DNA of 64,000 nt, taken from Psychrobacter sp. AH5. Its GTDB lineage: Bacteria > Pseudomonadota > Gammaproteobacteria > Pseudomonadales > Moraxellaceae. Position 1 is the stretch's first letter, and the number at the start of each line of letters is the position of its first letter. The notes beneath the pieces were generated by a model. That model ran no database searches and was not told where the DNA came from. It saw only the letters and a list, made by a program, of their open reading frames with translations. The stretch is from positions 1,240,001 through 1,304,000 of the forward strand of contig NZ_JAMBMT010000001.1 of NCBI RefSeq assembly GCF_040371085.1, written 5' to 3'. This document shows positions 16,992-25,861 of this stretch, one piece after another. The position numbers and the translations under genes were made by a program.

Positions 16992-18509
16992 ATGTCTGAT
17001 AATCAAAATGCTACGGTCGAGAGCAATGTGCGTCCTGAGTATGACGATGAGATTCAAAAAATTGCCGATTATGTGCTCCATTATTCGATAGATCAAGACT
17101 CAAACAACAGCGAAGACGCTTGGAATACCGCGCGTCATTGTCTGATAGATACACTCGGCTGTGGTCTACTAGCGCTGCGTTTCCCAGAATGCACCAAGCA
17201 TTTAGGCCCAGACTGCGAGGATCAGCTCACCCCAAATGGCGCACGAGTTCCGGGCACTACCCACCGACTAGATCCTATCAAAGCTGCCTTTGATATCGGT
17301 TGCATGGTACGCTGGCTGGATTATAACGATACTTGGCTGGCAGCTGAATGGGGGCATCCTTCTGATAATTTGGGCGCAATTCTCGCGGTAGCCGATTACA
17401 TCAGTCAGCAAAATATTAGCCGTAATCGTGAGCCCTTGGTTATGCGCGACGTGCTTGAGGCGATGATTATGGCGCATGAGATTCAAGGGGTGTTGGCTTT
17501 AGAGAACTCTTTTAATCGCGTTGGCCTTGACCATGTATTTTTAGTCAAACTTGCCTCAACTGCGGTGGTCGCTAAGCTCTATAAGTTACCACGCGAACGT
17601 ATTATGGCTGCGATATCGCAAGCGCTAGTCGATGGGCAGGCGCTGCGTACCTATCGCCATGCCCCCAACGCCGGCAGCCGAAAGTCATGGGCAGCAGGTG
17701 ATGCCACGAGCCGCGCAGTACGGCTAGTAGATATTACTCGCCGCGGTGAAATGGGTATCCCGGGCGCACTCTCAGCGCCGCAGTGGGGCTTTTATGATGT
17801 GCTGTTTAGCCATACCAATAAAGACTTGGCACTCAAGCCTGAGAGCGAGCGCAAATTCACCTTTCAGCGTGAGTTTGGCAGCTACGTGATGGAGAACATC
17901 TTATTTAAGCTCAGCTTCCCCGCTGAATTCCATGCACAGACCGCTTGCGAAGCTGCTGTTATCTTGCATCCACTTATCGATGATAGGATTGATGAGATTG
18001 AGAAAATCGTGCTGACCACTCATGAGTCTGCTATTCGTATTATCTCCAAAGAAGGTACGCTGGCCAATCCTGCTGATCGCGATCATTGTCTACAGTATAT
18101 GGTCGCTGTGCCTTTACTAACGGGCGACTTGATGGCGGAGAACTATGAGGATGACTACCACGCTCAGCATCATATCTTGATTGACGGCTTACGTCGTAAG
18201 ATGATCGTCGAGGAAGATGCTAGCTATACCAAGGACTATCATGATCCTAGTAAGCGCTCGATTGCCAATGCGATTCAGATTTTCTTCAAAGATGGTACTA
18301 GCACAAGCAAAGTAGTCGTTGAGTATCCTATTGGTCATAAACGTCGCCGCGCTGAGGGTATTCCGATACTAGAAGCTAAGTTCCGCGCCAATTTGAGTAC
18401 CCGCTTTATAGAAAGTCGCTGTCAAGAAATCATTGAGCTGTGCGATGATCAGCAGCGCTTGGAGCAAACGCCAGTTAATGAATTTATGGACTTGTTTATG
18501 GTAAATTAG
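16992..18509 (+). CDS. prpD: 2-methylcitrate dehydratase PrpD
   Basis: Dehydrates 2-methylcitrate in the methylcitrate cycle without an Fe/S cluster. The 505-residue protein matches PrpD throughout. Clear family blocks are [89 protein letters not shown] and [14 protein letters not shown]. The start has GGAAGAGGAG upstream. It stands apart from prpBC-acnD-prpF, about 3.3 kb beyond prpF. It duplicates the reaction that AcnD plus PrpF carry out, so the organism has both alternatives. Confidence 0.95.
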   Translation: MSDNQNATVESNVRPEYDDEIQKIADYVLHYSIDQDSNNSEDAWNTARHCLIDTLGCGLLALRFPECTKHLGPDCEDQLTPNGARVPGTTHRLDPIKAAFDIGCMVRWLDYNDTWLAAEWGHPSDNLGAILAVADYISQQNISRNREPLVMRDVLEAMIMAHEIQGVLALENSFNRVGLDHVFLVKLASTAVVAKLYKLPRERIMAAISQALVDGQALRTYRHAPNAGSRKSWAAGDATSRAVRLVDITRRGEMGIPGALSAPQWGFYDVLFSHTNKDLALKPESERKFTFQREFGSYVMENILFKLSFPAEFHAQTACEAAVILHPLIDDRIDEIEKIVLTTHESAIRIISKEGTLANPADRDHCLQYMVAVPLLTGDLMAENYEDDYHAQHHILIDGLRRKMIVEEDASYTKDYHDPSKRSIANAIQIFFKDGTSTSKVVVEYPIGHKRRRAEGIPILEAKFRANLSTRFIESRCQEIIELCDDQQRLEQTPVNEFMDLFMVN

Positions 18510-18552
18510 ATCATGTCTAATTGGTTTTTATGAGCTAAATGTGTAATAAGTA

Positions 18553-18592
18553 AAAGGGCTTGTCGTTAATTGAATAACGCCAAGCCCTTTTA
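18553..18592 (+). terminator. Terminator after prpD, usable on both strands
   Basis: Arms AAAGGGCTTG and CAAGCCCTTT form a 10-bp stem followed by TT-rich sequence, with A-rich sequence on the other side. It lies between the convergent prpD and SDR genes. Confidence 0.75.
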
Positions 18593-18628
18593 ATTTCTAT
18601 AATTTATTTTTGTACCTTAGTGTACTCA

Positions 18629-19402
18629 TTACCAAGGAATGGACTCCCCTGCCCAATCGACAAAGCTACCGGTTTGCTCACTACTCATTTTTGATAATAC
18701 TTCTAACAAGGATTCAGCGCTGTAGGCTGGCGAGAACAAGTGGCCCTCTTTAACATTTGCTTGAAAGGGAGCTGAGAGCTGCGTATTGACGGTACCGGGT
18801 TGCATGACGACGACACAAGTATCTTTCAAGGAGCGTGCCCACTCAATACTTAGATTTTTCATGCCCATATTGAGAGCCGCTTTACTCATCCGGTAGCTAT
18901 ACCAACCGCCAAGCTCATTATCCGTGATACTGCCTACACGCGCAGATATTGTCGCAAAGATAGCTGGACTGTCGTTATTTCTCTCCGCCTTGCTTAGCAA
19001 AGGCTTAATGTGCTTAGCGATTAGCATGCTAGCTAGCGCATTGACTTGCATGTTTTTTAAAAAAAACTCACTCTCAATCTGGCGTAGGGCTTTTTCAGGT
19101 TGGGTGTCTGCAGTATGTAGCAGGCCTACACAGTTAATCACCCAATCAAGATGGTTACTGTGCTGTTTGATAGCGTCCGCTCCTTGCTTAATACTATCCT
19201 CATCACAGATATCCATCTTTAGCCAATGCAAATTATCGGCCTCCACTTCAGGCACACTACTATAATAGGTAGCAAACACGCGAATGCTTTGGTCTTTATC
19301 ATTATTATCAGCAGTAGCGGCTACTAGCTGCTCGACCATGGCTTTGCCAATACCGCCCGTACCGCCTACGATAAGGTAAGTCTTTTTATTTAAATTATTC
19401 AT
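18629..19402 (-). CDS. Short-chain dehydrogenase/reductase
   Basis: A 257-residue NAD(P)-binding Rossmann protein of the SDR superfamily. It shows the cofactor motif GGTGGIGKAM near the N-terminus, the strand motif NCVG, an active-site Ser in ISARVGS and the catalytic SYRMSKAALN. The ATG at 19402 is chosen because AAAGGAGG lies six bases upstream; a longer frame exists but lacks support. The overall pattern resembles C-factor-like SDRs. The substrate is unknown. It is transcribed alone between two terminators. Confidence 0.85.
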   Translation of the reverse strand: MNNLNKKTYLIVGGTGGIGKAMVEQLVAATADNNDKDQSIRVFATYYSSVPEVEADNLHWLKMDICDEDSIKQGADAIKQHSNHLDWVINCVGLLHTADTQPEKALRQIESEFFLKNMQVNALASMLIAKHIKPLLSKAERNNDSPAIFATISARVGSITDNELGGWYSYRMSKAALNMGMKNLSIEWARSLKDTCVVVMQPGTVNTQLSAPFQANVKEGHLFSPAYSAESLLEVLSKMSSEQTGSFVDWAGESIPW

Positions 19403-19482
19403 ACTGCCTCCTTTAGACCTTCTGACTATAACCATAGCAAACAGCGCTATAAATTGATACGGTTTACCGCGGACACGCCATA

Positions 19483-19508
19483 AAAAAGCCTCCTATTTAG
19501 GGAGGCCT
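19483..19508 (-). terminator. Terminator of the NCS2 permease gene
   Basis: On the minus strand, GGCCTCCCTAAATAGGAGGC is followed by six T. It lies just beyond the permease stop codon. Confidence 0.8.
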
Positions 19509-19529
19509 TTTACTACAATAGACTTATAG

Positions 19530-21011
19530 CTAATGTGCCGATTTTTCTACCACCACGACTGGAACCTCATTGTGGTCACAATCGTACAGCTTACCCTCAG
19601 TAAAATAATCACCTTCTGTCAACTCAACAATGACATCGGAGCGTACTGAGCGATCTTCAGTACCAGCGGCAAATACAGACTGATTTTCTGAATTACCCAG
19701 TTTTAGATGATTAAATAATAAGTTTAGGGCAATAGCCATGATAGCTGTAGAGCTAATACCTGAATGGAAGATAGTGGCAAACCAGTCGGGGAATTGATCA
19801 TAGAACGAAGGCGCGGCAATGGGCAACATACCAAAACCGATGGAAGTGGCTACAATAATTAAATTCATATTATTGGTGTAGTTGACTTGCGCTAGAGTAC
19901 GTATCCCACTGGCTGCAACAGTACCAAATAATACAATACCAGCACCACCAAGTACGGCGGTTGGAACCGTAGCGATAACACGGCCCATCAGCGGCATTAG
20001 TCCTAACACTACTAAGATAATACCAGCAAAGGCCACTACAAATCGGCTCTTAACATTGGTTACTGCTACCAAACCGACGTTTTGAGCAAAAGCACTTTGA
20101 GTAAATGAGCCAAAAAATGGCGCAACAACACTCGATATCATATCGGCACGTAAGCCATCGCCTAAACGTCTTGAGTCAATTTTGGTATCAATGATATCGC
20201 CTACTGCCAATATATCCGCTGAGGTCTCAACCAAGATGACTAGCACCACGATGAACATCGAGATGATAGCGGCAAGCTCAAAAGTTGGAGCACCAAAGTG
20301 CATGGGCGTTGGAAAAGCAAATATCGGCCCTGTCATAACATTGGAAAAATCTACCAGTCCAAGCGCCCAAGCCACCACCGTTCCAATAACCATCGCTAGT
20401 AGTATCGATAAGCGACTGATAGCAGCATTACCAAGCTTACTTAGTAACAATACTAACGCTAAGGTAAAAGCGGCTAAGCCGATATTGGTCATACTACCAA
20501 AGCTTGGCAAGTTACTGTTACCGCCCATAGCCCAGCGCGCCGCGACAGGCATCAAAGTCAGACCAATAGTAGTAATAACCGCCCCTGTCACCAGTGGTGG
20601 GAAGAACTTGATAATCATCGAAAACACAGGCGTAATCAATAACCCTATAATCGAGGCGGCAATGACCGCACCAAACACCGAAGGTAGTCCGCCTCCTGCA
20701 GTAACAATAGCGACGATGGTAGCGACACTAGCGAAGGATACCCCTTGGACTAGTGGTAGCTGGCAGCCAAAAAAGGGCACGCCGATAGTTTGTAACAGTG
20801 TGGCTAATCCCCCTATGAACAAGGAGGCAGCAATCAGCAGTCCAATCTCTGCCGGTACTAAGCCTGCCGCTTGACCGACAATTAGCGGCACTGCGATAAT
20901 GCCACCATACATAGTCAGTACGTGCTGAAAGCCGTAAGCAATATTAGCAACAACACCTAGATTCTCATCCTCTGGGCGGGTTGCTATTTTTGGGTTAGTA
21001 GTTATATCCAT
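19530..21011 (-). CDS. NCS2-family xanthine/uracil permease
   Basis: An inner-membrane nucleobase:cation symporter of 493 residues with about twelve to fourteen hydrophobic segments. The N-terminus GFQHVLTMYGGIIAVPLIVG and the segment FAQNVGLVAVTNVKSR match the NCS2 family; the QNxGxxxxTxxxSR pattern is typical of the xanthine/urate branch. A polar C-terminal tail follows the last helix. The start is the ATG at 21011. The long AT-rich upstream region contains a TGACCA-TT-TGGTCA palindrome that may be its operator. Exact substrate (xanthine, urate or uracil) is not decided. Confidence 0.88.
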   Translation of the reverse strand: MDITTNPKIATRPEDENLGVVANIAYGFQHVLTMYGGIIAVPLIVGQAAGLVPAEIGLLIAASLFIGGLATLLQTIGVPFFGCQLPLVQGVSFASVATIVAIVTAGGGLPSVFGAVIAASIIGLLITPVFSMIIKFFPPLVTGAVITTIGLTLMPVAARWAMGGNSNLPSFGSMTNIGLAAFTLALVLLLSKLGNAAISRLSILLAMVIGTVVAWALGLVDFSNVMTGPIFAFPTPMHFGAPTFELAAIISMFIVVLVILVETSADILAVGDIIDTKIDSRRLGDGLRADMISSVVAPFFGSFTQSAFAQNVGLVAVTNVKSRFVVAFAGIILVVLGLMPLMGRVIATVPTAVLGGAGIVLFGTVAASGIRTLAQVNYTNNMNLIIVATSIGFGMLPIAAPSFYDQFPDWFATIFHSGISSTAIMAIALNLLFNHLKLGNSENQSVFAAGTEDRSVRSDVIVELTEGDYFTEGKLYDCDHNEVPVVVVEKSAH

Positions 21012-21107
21012 ATGTAGTCATGCTCCATGCCTAAGCCTAATCTATTTTGATCTTAAATTATTGCTGAATTAGGATAACGACTATTTGAAAGAACTGCCAG
21101 TGTTTTT

Positions 21108-21121
21108 TGACCATTTGGTCA
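21108..21121. promoter_or_regulatory. Palindromic operator candidate upstream of the permease
   Basis: TGACCATTTGGTCA has perfect 6-bp inverted arms around TT. It lies about 100 bp upstream of the permease start and 167 bp before the divergent DUF2868 gene. The binding protein is unknown; regulation by a GntR- or TetR-type repressor would fit but is inference. Confidence 0.4.
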
Positions 21122-21287
21122 GCTTTATTGTATATATTATTTTTTTATCAATAAAAACAATCAGTTAATTAATAAATATTACTAATATTAAAGCAAACTT
21201 TTTAAATTAAAAGATTAATTCCTTTCACTATAAAAACCATTTACTATCTGCTTGACTGATTTAAGCTTTTATAAGGGTATTATTTAC

Positions 21288-22634
21288 ATGTTATCTTCCC
21301 AAGACCAACTGACCGAGCTGGTGCGCCTGCTTGAAACTGAGCAGCATGTCTTTGCCACTGACCCTTTATTGGTTACTGAAAAATTACAACATGAAGAGGG
21401 TACCCCTACTCAAAAGCTGCATCGCCGTGCCGCGCGTATCGATAGTAATGGTGCGTTAGCAAGAGTACTTGGCAAGATAGACGGTCGTCTCAGAGGCATC
21501 ATGACTATTATGAGCGTGGTTTGGTGTCTCTCTGGATTTTTGGGATTATTTACCTTACTACAGGCTAATGTGGTTAATTTCTTTTATGTCTTAGTATGCT
21601 TGCTAGGTTTTCATACGGTTATGCTAATCGGTTGGCTAGGGTTTACCTTAGTCAAACGCGGTGAGCACTCTAGCAATTGGTTTACAAATTTTGTCAGTCC
21701 TAGCTACCTGATACGCGGTAAAGATGACATCACTCAAGCAGCGGTGCGGCTCTATGAGCAGCAATTAGAGCATAGCGGGATGCGCTGGTATTTGGGCAAG
21801 TTTAGCCATCAGTTGTGGCTAGCGACTTTGACCGGTATGCTACTGGCAATTATATTTTTATTAGTGGTGCGCCAGTATAGCTTTAGCTGGGAGTCAACCT
21901 TACTCTCGGATCAGGCGCTAATTAGCTTGACGCAGTTTTTGGGATGGTTACCTAGTATGGTGGGGTTTGATGTGCCAGATAATGAGGCTATTGTCCAAAG
22001 CCGTTTGGTGATTGATGCACTGCCTTTATCGGTAGCTAGGCAATGGGCCAGTTTGTTAGTAGGTAGTTTATTGATGTACGGTATCGTGCCGCGTGCGCTG
22101 GCTTGGGGGTTTTGCGCGCTGATGTTTCGTCACAATAAAATGCGCTTGGATCTAAAGCTGCCTTATTATCAAAAAATCATCAACTTTTGGCAACGGCAAG
22201 TGATTGATGCTGACGACTTTAAACAACCCCCTGCTCCTGTAGCGCCAAAGGCAACGGTAAGTAGTGGTAATAAGCTGGTTGCCTTATTAGAGTACCCAAG
22301 CGAGCAGCAGCACTGGTGGCAGGCAGGATCGGCTATCAGAGCGGATGAAGAGGTGGAGAACTTTGGCATAGTCGATGATCGTGAGGACATGGCGCGTTTG
22401 CACGAGTATTTGGATAAGCATCCGGTACAAGTGTTGCTCGGTATTCACAATAAAGCGCTACCTGATCGCGGTACTTTGCGTAAGCTTGACCAAATTGCTA
22501 CTCATGCCGAGCATGGATTGATTGTACAATTGCTGCATAATGATGCTGCTAATACGGACGCTCAAACCGCAAATGTGCGCTACCAACAGTGGCAGACGGC
22601 TTTAGCTGAAAGACAAATAGGATTGGTGGAATGA
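21288..22634 (+). CDS. DUF2868 membrane protein
   Basis: A 448-residue protein that I assign to the DUF2868 family by overall pattern and by its partner gene. The ATG at 21288 follows AAGGG. It has about four hydrophobic segments (near residues 75-100, 105-125, 185-210 and 260-285) separated by polar regions, and a long cytoplasmic-looking C-terminal domain. The stop codon overlaps the start of the next gene (ATGA), which indicates translational coupling. Function is unknown. The pairing with a DUF3482 GTPase recurs in proteobacteria, as I recall, and suggests a membrane-bound GTPase complex. Confidence 0.8.
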   Translation: MLSSQDQLTELVRLLETEQHVFATDPLLVTEKLQHEEGTPTQKLHRRAARIDSNGALARVLGKIDGRLRGIMTIMSVVWCLSGFLGLFTLLQANVVNFFYVLVCLLGFHTVMLIGWLGFTLVKRGEHSSNWFTNFVSPSYLIRGKDDITQAAVRLYEQQLEHSGMRWYLGKFSHQLWLATLTGMLLAIIFLLVVRQYSFSWESTLLSDQALISLTQFLGWLPSMVGFDVPDNEAIVQSRLVIDALPLSVARQWASLLVGSLLMYGIVPRALAWGFCALMFRHNKMRLDLKLPYYQKIINFWQRQVIDADDFKQPPAPVAPKATVSSGNKLVALLEYPSEQQHWWQAGSAIRADEEVENFGIVDDREDMARLHEYLDKHPVQVLLGIHNKALPDRGTLRKLDQIATHAEHGLIVQLLHNDAANTDAQTANVRYQQWQTALAERQIGLVE

Positions 22635-24310
22635 ATAACAATAATAATTTAGATAACAACTTAACTAACAATAAGTCAGTTGGGTTATTCGCTGACAAGG
22701 CCTTAGTAGACGATCCAACAGCTGACAGCACTGTCGATACAGAAGCTAATTTACCTGTGAATATTGAAAAAGTATCTCAAACAGACGCTTCAAAAACAGC
22801 TGATATTAGCAAAGCCAACTATGCAGCAAATCATAAAGCCACGCTTGCTAGCGGCGAGCGATTAAAATTAGCCGTTGTCGGTCATACCAATACGGGCAAG
22901 ACATCCGTTTTGCGCACTTTACTACGTGATGTTTATTTTGGAGAAGTCAAAAATGAAGCGGCCACTACGCGTCATGTGGAGCGCGCGCAACTGACTGATA
23001 GTCAGACAGGAGAAGTACTAGTCGCTCTATATGATACCCCAGGACTGGAGGATGCTTCGGGGCTAATGGATTGGCTTGAGGATAATACCGCCAGTCGCCG
23101 TGATGGTATCGAGCGCTTGCAGCAATTTTTGGCCGCTGATATTGCCACTGGTGCGCACGGCGCGGAGGACTATAGTCAAGAAGCAAAGGTAATTCGTCAG
23201 CTGCTGGCGAGCGATATGGCGGTCTACGTCGTTGATGCGCGTGAGCCGGTGCTCGGTAAGTATAAAGATGAGCTGGCGATTTTGTCTTGGGCGGCGATAC
23301 CGGTGATGCCAGTGTTTAATTTCACCGACAGTCAAGACGCTAATATAGACGCGTGGCAGATGATGCTGGCAAGGCGCAATCTGCATATCTCTACCCGCTT
23401 TGATTCGGTCGCTTTTGAGTTTGAAGATGAGATGCAGCTTTGGGAGAACTTAGCGACTATGCTGACTCACTCTGAGATGCTTGAGCAACTGATGCAGCGC
23501 CGCAGGGAGTATTGGGCGCAGCTGTACGATGATGCGCACCTTATCATTGCTGATTTTTTGTTAAATGTGGCAGCCTTTGTGCGTGAGATCAACGAAGACG
23601 ACGATCCTATGCCGGTATTGCATGATATGCAAGAAGCGGTCAGACAGACTGAACGTGCCATGCAGCAGCAATTGCTAAATCTTTATAAGTTTTATGATAA
23701 TGCCGTGGCAGCGACGCCACTTGAGCTGCAAGCTTATCAGCAAGATCCTTTTGACCCTGAACTGCTAAAAAGCTATGGCATTCGCACCACTTCTGGCGCG
23801 GCAGCGGGCGCATTATTAGGACTAGGTATCGATGCGGCAGCACTAGGAACGACTTTAGGCTTGGGCGCAGCATTGGGTGCTATCGGTGGCGGCTTATTAT
23901 CCAATACTAGTAGTATTGCCGATAAAATAACTGGCGTTAAGCGCTTATATATAGATCCCGCTACTTTGACTTTGCTCGCCACTCGCGCGACTGACTTATT
24001 AAAGGCCTTGCGCCATCGTGGTCACGCAGCAACTGACGCCACTCAGATGTTGTATCAAAGTGATAAAGTTAATAACAGTGCTAATGACGAGCCTTCGCTT
24101 GAAGATGGCATTGAGAAAAGCAGTGAGACAAATAATGAGGAGCAGGCTATTACGCTTTGGCCTGCCCATAAACTACCAAGCGAGCTCAAAAAAGCGCGCG
24201 GAAAGCCGCAGTGGTCGTCCCTCAGTAGCGGTAAGTCAGAACAAGCGCAGAGCCTGCGGATGGATGCAGCGTGGTCGCTGGCTCATAAATTACAGGCAAA
24301 TCAGCTTTAG
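22631..24310 (+). CDS. DUF3482-type GTPase, partner of DUF2868
   Basis: A 559-residue P-loop GTPase of the Era/YihA-like class with a C-terminal DUF3482 region. G1 is GHTNTGKTS (about residue 84), G3 is DTPG (about 134), and the G4 position reads NFTD rather than NKxD. After the G domain (to about 290) comes a helical part and a glycine/alanine-rich hydrophobic hairpin (AAGALLGLGIDAAALGTTLG, about 388-410), which may insert in the membrane. The first 70 residues are polar and low-complexity. It overlaps the DUF2868 stop by 4 bp. Function is unknown. Confidence 0.85.
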   Translation: MNNNNNLDNNLTNNKSVGLFADKALVDDPTADSTVDTEANLPVNIEKVSQTDASKTADISKANYAANHKATLASGERLKLAVVGHTNTGKTSVLRTLLRDVYFGEVKNEAATTRHVERAQLTDSQTGEVLVALYDTPGLEDASGLMDWLEDNTASRRDGIERLQQFLAADIATGAHGAEDYSQEAKVIRQLLASDMAVYVVDAREPVLGKYKDELAILSWAAIPVMPVFNFTDSQDANIDAWQMMLARRNLHISTRFDSVAFEFEDEMQLWENLATMLTHSEMLEQLMQRRREYWAQLYDDAHLIIADFLLNVAAFVREINEDDDPMPVLHDMQEAVRQTERAMQQQLLNLYKFYDNAVAATPLELQAYQQDPFDPELLKSYGIRTTSGAAAGALLGLGIDAAALGTTLGLGAALGAIGGGLLSNTSSIADKITGVKRLYIDPATLTLLATRATDLLKALRHRGHAATDATQMLYQSDKVNNSANDEPSLEDGIEKSSETNNEEQAITLWPAHKLPSELKKARGKPQWSSLSSGKSEQAQSLRMDAAWSLAHKLQANQL

Positions 24311-24354
24311 GATGATTAGGTGATTTTATATCATACTCAAAAATCAGATGATTC

Positions 24355-24365
24355 GTAGGGTGCGC
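24355..24365. repeat. Half copy of the GTAGGGTGCG repeat
   Basis: GTAGGGTGCGC matches the left arm of the palindrome at 13758. No right arm follows, so it is a partial copy between two convergent genes. Confidence 0.5.
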
Positions 24366-24382
24366 TAAATTAAAAACTATAT

Positions 24383-25408
24383 TTAGGTCAATAACGCGCT
24401 CAATGCCTCAGTACCACGAACATCCGTCTGCTGCAAATAAATCGGATAAATGGGATATTTTTTAAAGCTCTGCTCAATCTGCTGCATCAATTGCTGCTGT
24501 CTATTAGCACGCTGCTGCCAAAATGCATCTTTTTGATCGGTATCAATCAGTTGATTAACGATGATTGCGGCAGGATTGAGTTTACTGTCCTCTAATTGCT
24601 CAATGGCTCGCTTAGTCTCAGCTAAAGGTAATACATCCGCCGTCATCACTAATAAGATAGCGGTTTGAGCTGGGTCATGTAGCAGCGCTCCTGCCTGACG
24701 AAATAACGCTTTACGCTTCTCTAGTACCAAGACCGCTTGCTCCCACTTATCTGGTTTATGCTTCTCAAAAGGGTTGGCGACGTTTTTGGACGGGTTGTTT
24801 TTTAGTGATATCTTATCACTGCTATGACTATCCAAGCGCGTAGCCACTGAACGCAGTTTGGCTTGGCGTCGCTGCTGAGCGAGTAAGCCATCCGTCCACG
24901 CGCCCATCATCTCAGGCAACACCAACAACCTTAACGTATGCCCAGTTGGCGCAGTGTCAAAGATAATATGCTCATAACCCTCACTAGCGGCTGCCACTAG
25001 ATGCTGACACATAGCTTCTAACATCGCCGCTTCCGCTGCGCCTGGTGCTGACTTCGATAACCGAAAATGCTCACGAATTTTGGGCATCATATCAGGGTTG
25101 GCGTAAGCTGTGATGGTACGCTCAACTTGCGCAAAGTGCGCGTCGATAATACTATCAGGATCTAGCTCAATGGCATCAAGATAAGGGGTTATAGCGCTCT
25201 TTTTATTACTAAGCTTGCTATTTAATACATCGCCTAAACTATGAGCCGGATCGGTTGAGACTATCAAGGTCTTTTTTTGTTGCTTAGCATATTGGCTGGC
25301 AAGGGCGGCTGCCGTAGTGGTCTTCCCTACGCCGCCTTTACCGCCGACAAAGATAATGGGTTGATTGGCTAGCTGAGAGATTAAATGATTTAAAGGGTGC
25401 AAGGACAT
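24383..25408 (-). CDS. ArsA/Get3-like ATPase
   Basis: A 341-residue deviant Walker A ATPase of the ArsA family. Visible are GGKGGVGKTT (about 22-31), STDPAHSLGD (switch I), and DTAPTGHTLRLL (switch II). It has a single ATPase domain, unlike E. coli ArsA which has two, and no ars genes are nearby. The cysteines that bind arsenite in ArsA are not evident. The gene follows a small CC-ending protein and cstA on the same strand, the arrangement in which this subfamily tends to occur, so a role with CstA is more likely than arsenite export. AAGG precedes the ATG. Confidence 0.85.
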   Translation of the reverse strand: MSLHPLNHLISQLANQPIIFVGGKGGVGKTTTAAALASQYAKQQKKTLIVSTDPAHSLGDVLNSKLSNKKSAITPYLDAIELDPDSIIDAHFAQVERTITAYANPDMMPKIREHFRLSKSAPGAAEAAMLEAMCQHLVAAASEGYEHIIFDTAPTGHTLRLLVLPEMMGAWTDGLLAQQRRQAKLRSVATRLDSHSSDKISLKNNPSKNVANPFEKHKPDKWEQAVLVLEKRKALFRQAGALLHDPAQTAILLVMTADVLPLAETKRAIEQLEDSKLNPAAIIVNQLIDTDQKDAFWQQRANRQQQLMQQIEQSFKKYPIYPIYLQQTDVRGTEALSALLT

Positions 25409-25457
25409 ATTCTACCTTAGTTTTTTGGCTCTATAATTTGTTTCAAACGGACTATAA

Positions 25458-25733
25458 TTAACAGCAGCCAACATGATCAAAGGGACATTTATCCATGCCC
25501 ATACGCGTATGCCATTCATGAAAGTTTTCTAAAAATAGTGGCTGTAATTCCAAAGTATAAAAGCTGGCTGGATTATCAATCCCCAAACTCTCGGCAAACA
25601 TCATTAGCATAAAAAAATCTTCTTCATCACGAGCCGCCCGTGCCATGGTTTGTCGATAGGGCGCATGATAAAACTCATTGAGTCCGGCGCTAAAACGCTG
25701 CCACCAAGATTGATTTTTTTCCATATTATTCAT
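25458..25733 (-). CDS. Small CC-ending protein (cory-CC-star type)
   Basis: A 91-residue soluble protein rich in aromatic residues, with SWWQRFSAGLNEFYHAPYRQ near the start and a C-terminus CPFDHVGCC in which two cysteines are the last residues before the stop. This matches, as I recall it, the cory-CC-star family, named for its terminal Cys-Cys-stop and found beside CstA and ArsA-like ATPases. Three cysteines lie in the last ten residues and could bind a metal or form a thiol pair. An alternative ATG three codons in is possible. Function is not established. Confidence 0.82.
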   Translation of the reverse strand: MNNMEKNQSWWQRFSAGLNEFYHAPYRQTMARAARDEEDFFMLMMFAESLGIDNPASFYTLELQPLFLENFHEWHTRMGMDKCPFDHVGCC

Positions 25734-25806
25734 AATCCGACTTTAAAAGTTTAATACTCTATGACTAGATCATATCATTAAGGGCTGATTTATGCTTTGT
25801 TCAAGC

Positions 25807-25840
25807 ATAAAAAACGCCAGCAATTGCCAGCGTTTTATTC
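25807..25840 (-). terminator. Terminator-like hairpin after cstA
   Basis: On the minus strand AAAACGCTGGCAATTGCTGG continues to GCGTTTTTT: arms AAAACGC and GCGTTTT around a GCAATTGC core, followed by T residues. It lies between cstA and the CC-ending protein gene, so the downstream genes may depend on read-through or their own promoter. Confidence 0.6.
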
Positions 25841-25861
25841 TCTTTATATATCAATGTTCTG

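Noticed and set aside
20182..20874. Long plus-strand open frame opposite the NCS2 permease
   Set aside because: It lies entirely inside the permease gene on the other strand; composition is that of an antisense shadow, with no ribosome binding site and no domain.
24383..25408. Arsenite efflux ATPase ArsA
   Set aside because: No arsB, arsC or arsR nearby, only one ATPase domain and no evident arsenite-binding cysteines; the CstA context fits another role better.
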